The notes beneath the pieces are model-generated. The model worked only from the letters and a program-made list of their open reading frames with translations. It searched no databases and was not told the origin of the DNA. DNA of 7,693 nucleotides from positions 1-7,693 of the forward strand of contig DJSH01000016.1 in the NCBI GenBank assembly GCA_002440225.1, given 5' to 3'. The translations under genes were made by a program, and so were the position numbers. This document shows positions 6,381 to 7,693 of the stretch, piece after piece. This DNA comes from Candidatus Segatella violae (GTDB lineage: Bacteria > Bacteroidota > Bacteroidia > Bacteroidales > Bacteroidaceae). Each line of letters opens with the position of its first letter. Position 1 is the first letter of the stretch.

Positions 6381-6411
6381 TTTCAGGGGGATACATATCG
6401 AGAGAAAGCGG

Positions 6412-6419
6412 TAACTTTG
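6412..6419 (+). promoter_or_regulatory. Candidate -7 box of the GH43 promoter
   Basis: TAACTTTG followed by CA, matching TAnnTTTG. The start site would be near 6424, giving a leader of about 26 nt to the ATG at 6450. No TTTG at -33. Its presence argues that GH43 has its own promoter rather than relying on read-through from the HTCS gene, whose stop is 157 bases before the GH43 ATG. Confidence 0.6.
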
Positions 6420-6449
6420 CAGCGCAAAAATAACAAACTCATTAACAAC

Positions 6450-7693
6450 ATGAAGAATTTAGCAATCTTATCGCTTTCGCTCGCTCTCTGTTCCACCGCT
6501 CAGGCACAGACCGCCGAGTTCGACTATTTCAAGTATTCGGGCAACGACGCACGTTTCAATGTGCCTATCGACAAGACCCACCAGTACTACAACCCTATCC
6601 TGGCTGGTTTCTACCCAGACCCTAGCGTTTGTCGTGTGGGCGACACCTATTACTTGGTGAATTCATCCTTCACCTTCTTCCCTGGCGTGCCTCTCTCCAC
6701 GAGCAAGGACTTGGTGAACTGGACTCCAACTGGTCATGTGCTCACCCGCGAATCGCAAGTACCTCTGAAGGGACAGCATGTATCGGGCGGCATCTTCGCA
6801 CCAGCCATCAGTTACAATAAGAAGAACAAGACCTTCTATATGATTACCACCAACGTAGGGGCTGGCAACTTCTTCGTGAAGAGCAAAGACCCTAAGAAGG
6901 GATGGAGCGAACCTATCTACTTGCCAAAGATAGATGGTATCGACCCAAGCTTCTTCTTCGACGACAACGGCAAGGGTTACATCGTACACAACGGTCCGGT
7001 GGTTGGCGGCGCCGACTACGAAGGACAGCGCTCTATCCGCTGCTTCGAGTTCGACGTGAAGGGCGACTCCATCAAGGGTAACTTCAAGGAGATTCTCCGT
7101 GGTGGAACCCACGTGGAGGCAAAGCCTATCTGGATTGAGGGACCACACCTCTTCAAGAAGGGCAAGTTCTACTACTTGATGTGCGCCGAAGGCGGAACAG
7201 GCGGATGGCACAGCGAGGTGATTCTCCGTGCCAAGAACCCGATGGGGCCATGGGAGGAGAATCCTAACAACCCTATCCTCACCCAGCGCACCGGTCTCGA
7301 CCCTAACCGCAAGGACCCTGTTTCCTCTGCCGGCCACGCCGACATAGTAGAGGATGGCAAGGGCAACTGGTGGGCTGTGTTCCTGGCTTGCCGTCCATAC
7401 GAGGAGGATATGTACAATACCGGCCGTGACACCTATCTGTTGCCAGTGACTTGGAAGGATGGATGGCCAGAGATTCTGAAGAAGAATACGCCGATCTCTA
7501 CAGTAGGTGAAAAGGCAGGATTGAAACCTGCGGAGAAGAACGAATTCTCTGGCAACTTCAGCTATACCGATAACTTCGAGACGAATTGCAACAAGGCTGG
7601 CTTGAAAGACTTGAACCCACGCTGGATGTTCCTCCGTGACTTCAAGGACTGCTACAAGGTTGCCGACAACAAGCTTACGATGAACCTCTTGCC
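6450..7693 (+). CDS. Secreted GH43 beta-xylosidase/alpha-L-arabinofuranosidase, 3' end missing
   Basis: An inverting exo-glycosidase of family GH43 that releases xylose or arabinose from oligosaccharides, exported and probably periplasmic. The reading frame is open for 414 codons to the window edge. A signal peptide (MKNLAILSLSLALCSTAQA) precedes QTAEF. The five-bladed propeller begins NPILAGFYPDPS with base D57. The second carboxylate is D165 in GIDPSFFFDD, and the acid is E230 in IWIEGPHLF. H296 in SSAGHADIVED fits the conserved central histidine. GRDTYLLPVTWKDGWP (325-340) closes the catalytic domain in the usual way for XynB-like members. From about 370 (YTDNF, then LNPRWMFLRDF) the C-terminal concanavalin-like beta-sandwich of such enzymes begins. 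Family members are usually about 520-600 residues, so roughly the last quarter is missing. ATG 6450 fits the signal peptide and promoter. Xylosidase versus arabinofuranosidase activity cannot be told by eye. Confidence 0.92.
   Translation, partial: MKNLAILSLSLALCSTAQAQTAEFDYFKYSGNDARFNVPIDKTHQYYNPILAGFYPDPSVCRVGDTYYLVNSSFTFFPGVPLSTSKDLVNWTPTGHVLTRESQVPLKGQHVSGGIFAPAISYNKKNKTFYMITTNVGAGNFFVKSKDPKKGWSEPIYLPKIDGIDPSFFFDDNGKGYIVHNGPVVGGADYEGQRSIRCFEFDVKGDSIKGNFKEILRGGTHVEAKPIWIEGPHLFKKGKFYYLMCAEGGTGGWHSEVILRAKNPMGPWEENPNNPILTQRTGLDPNRKDPVSSAGHADIVEDGKGNWWAVFLACRPYEEDMYNTGRDTYLLPVTWKDGWPEILKKNTPISTVGEKAGLKPAEKNEFSGNFSYTDNFETNCNKAGLKDLNPRWMFLRDFKDCYKVADNKLTMNLL

Noticed and set aside
6411..6415. 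GTAAC overlapping the GH43 -7 box
   Set aside because: It arises from the -7 word itself, has no partner word, and is 36 bp (not a whole number of turns) from the proximal site.
6663..7337. 224-residue minus-strand frame opposite GH43
   Set aside because: Antisense to the GH43 frame, which has a signal peptide and three correctly placed catalytic carboxylates.

Overview
This window is a fragment of a polysaccharide utilization locus (PUL) from a Bacteroidota genome, most likely a gut Prevotella/Segatella (S. copri-like). The taxon is inferred from four things: a SusC-type TonB receptor, a hybrid two-component system (HTCS) of the gut Bacteroidales type, promoters with the Bacteroidota -7 box TAnnTTTG, and start codons without an obvious Shine-Dalgarno sequence. 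The species is not proven from the sequence.

Layout, left to right. Positions 1-176 (minus) hold the 5' end of a susC-like receptor gene, cut by the window edge. Positions 323-1726 (minus) hold a secreted GH5-family endo-glycanase that would be transcribed before susC. Positions 1727-2209 are a 483-base divergent control region containing two promoters, a 23-bp tandem repeat, a strong hairpin and a set of helically phased short motifs. Positions 2210-6292 (plus) hold a complete 1360-residue HTCS: periplasmic double propeller, Y_Y_Y, membrane helix, histidine kinase, receiver and AraC HTH. Positions 6293-6449 are the promoter region of the next gene. Positions 6450-7693 (plus) hold a secreted GH43 beta-xylosidase/arabinofuranosidase, cut at the right edge.

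How the parts fit together (inference from family knowledge): the GH5 enzyme cuts a beta-linked polysaccharide backbone. SusC and its unseen SusD partner import the oligosaccharides. GH43 removes xylose or arabinose in the periplasm. The HTCS senses an oligosaccharide in the periplasm and switches the locus on. The GH5 plus GH43 pairing suggests xylan or arabinoxylan as the target, but the substrate is not proven.

The most interesting observation is in the promoters. The susC and GH5 promoters share one spaced architecture: GTTAC, 6 nt, CAAAG, 20 nt, TAnnTTTGCA. The GH43 promoter carries a GTAAC at almost the same distance from its -7 box, plus a second copy 42 bp upstream inside a 17-bp imperfect direct repeat. 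In the HTCS/GH5 control region the GTAAC cores lie 31 and 21 bp apart, that is, on one face of the helix. The two halves of the motif start 11 bp apart, as expected for an AraC-type protein reading two successive major grooves. I propose this as the operator of the HTCS encoded here. The HTCS gene's own promoter has no copy at that position.
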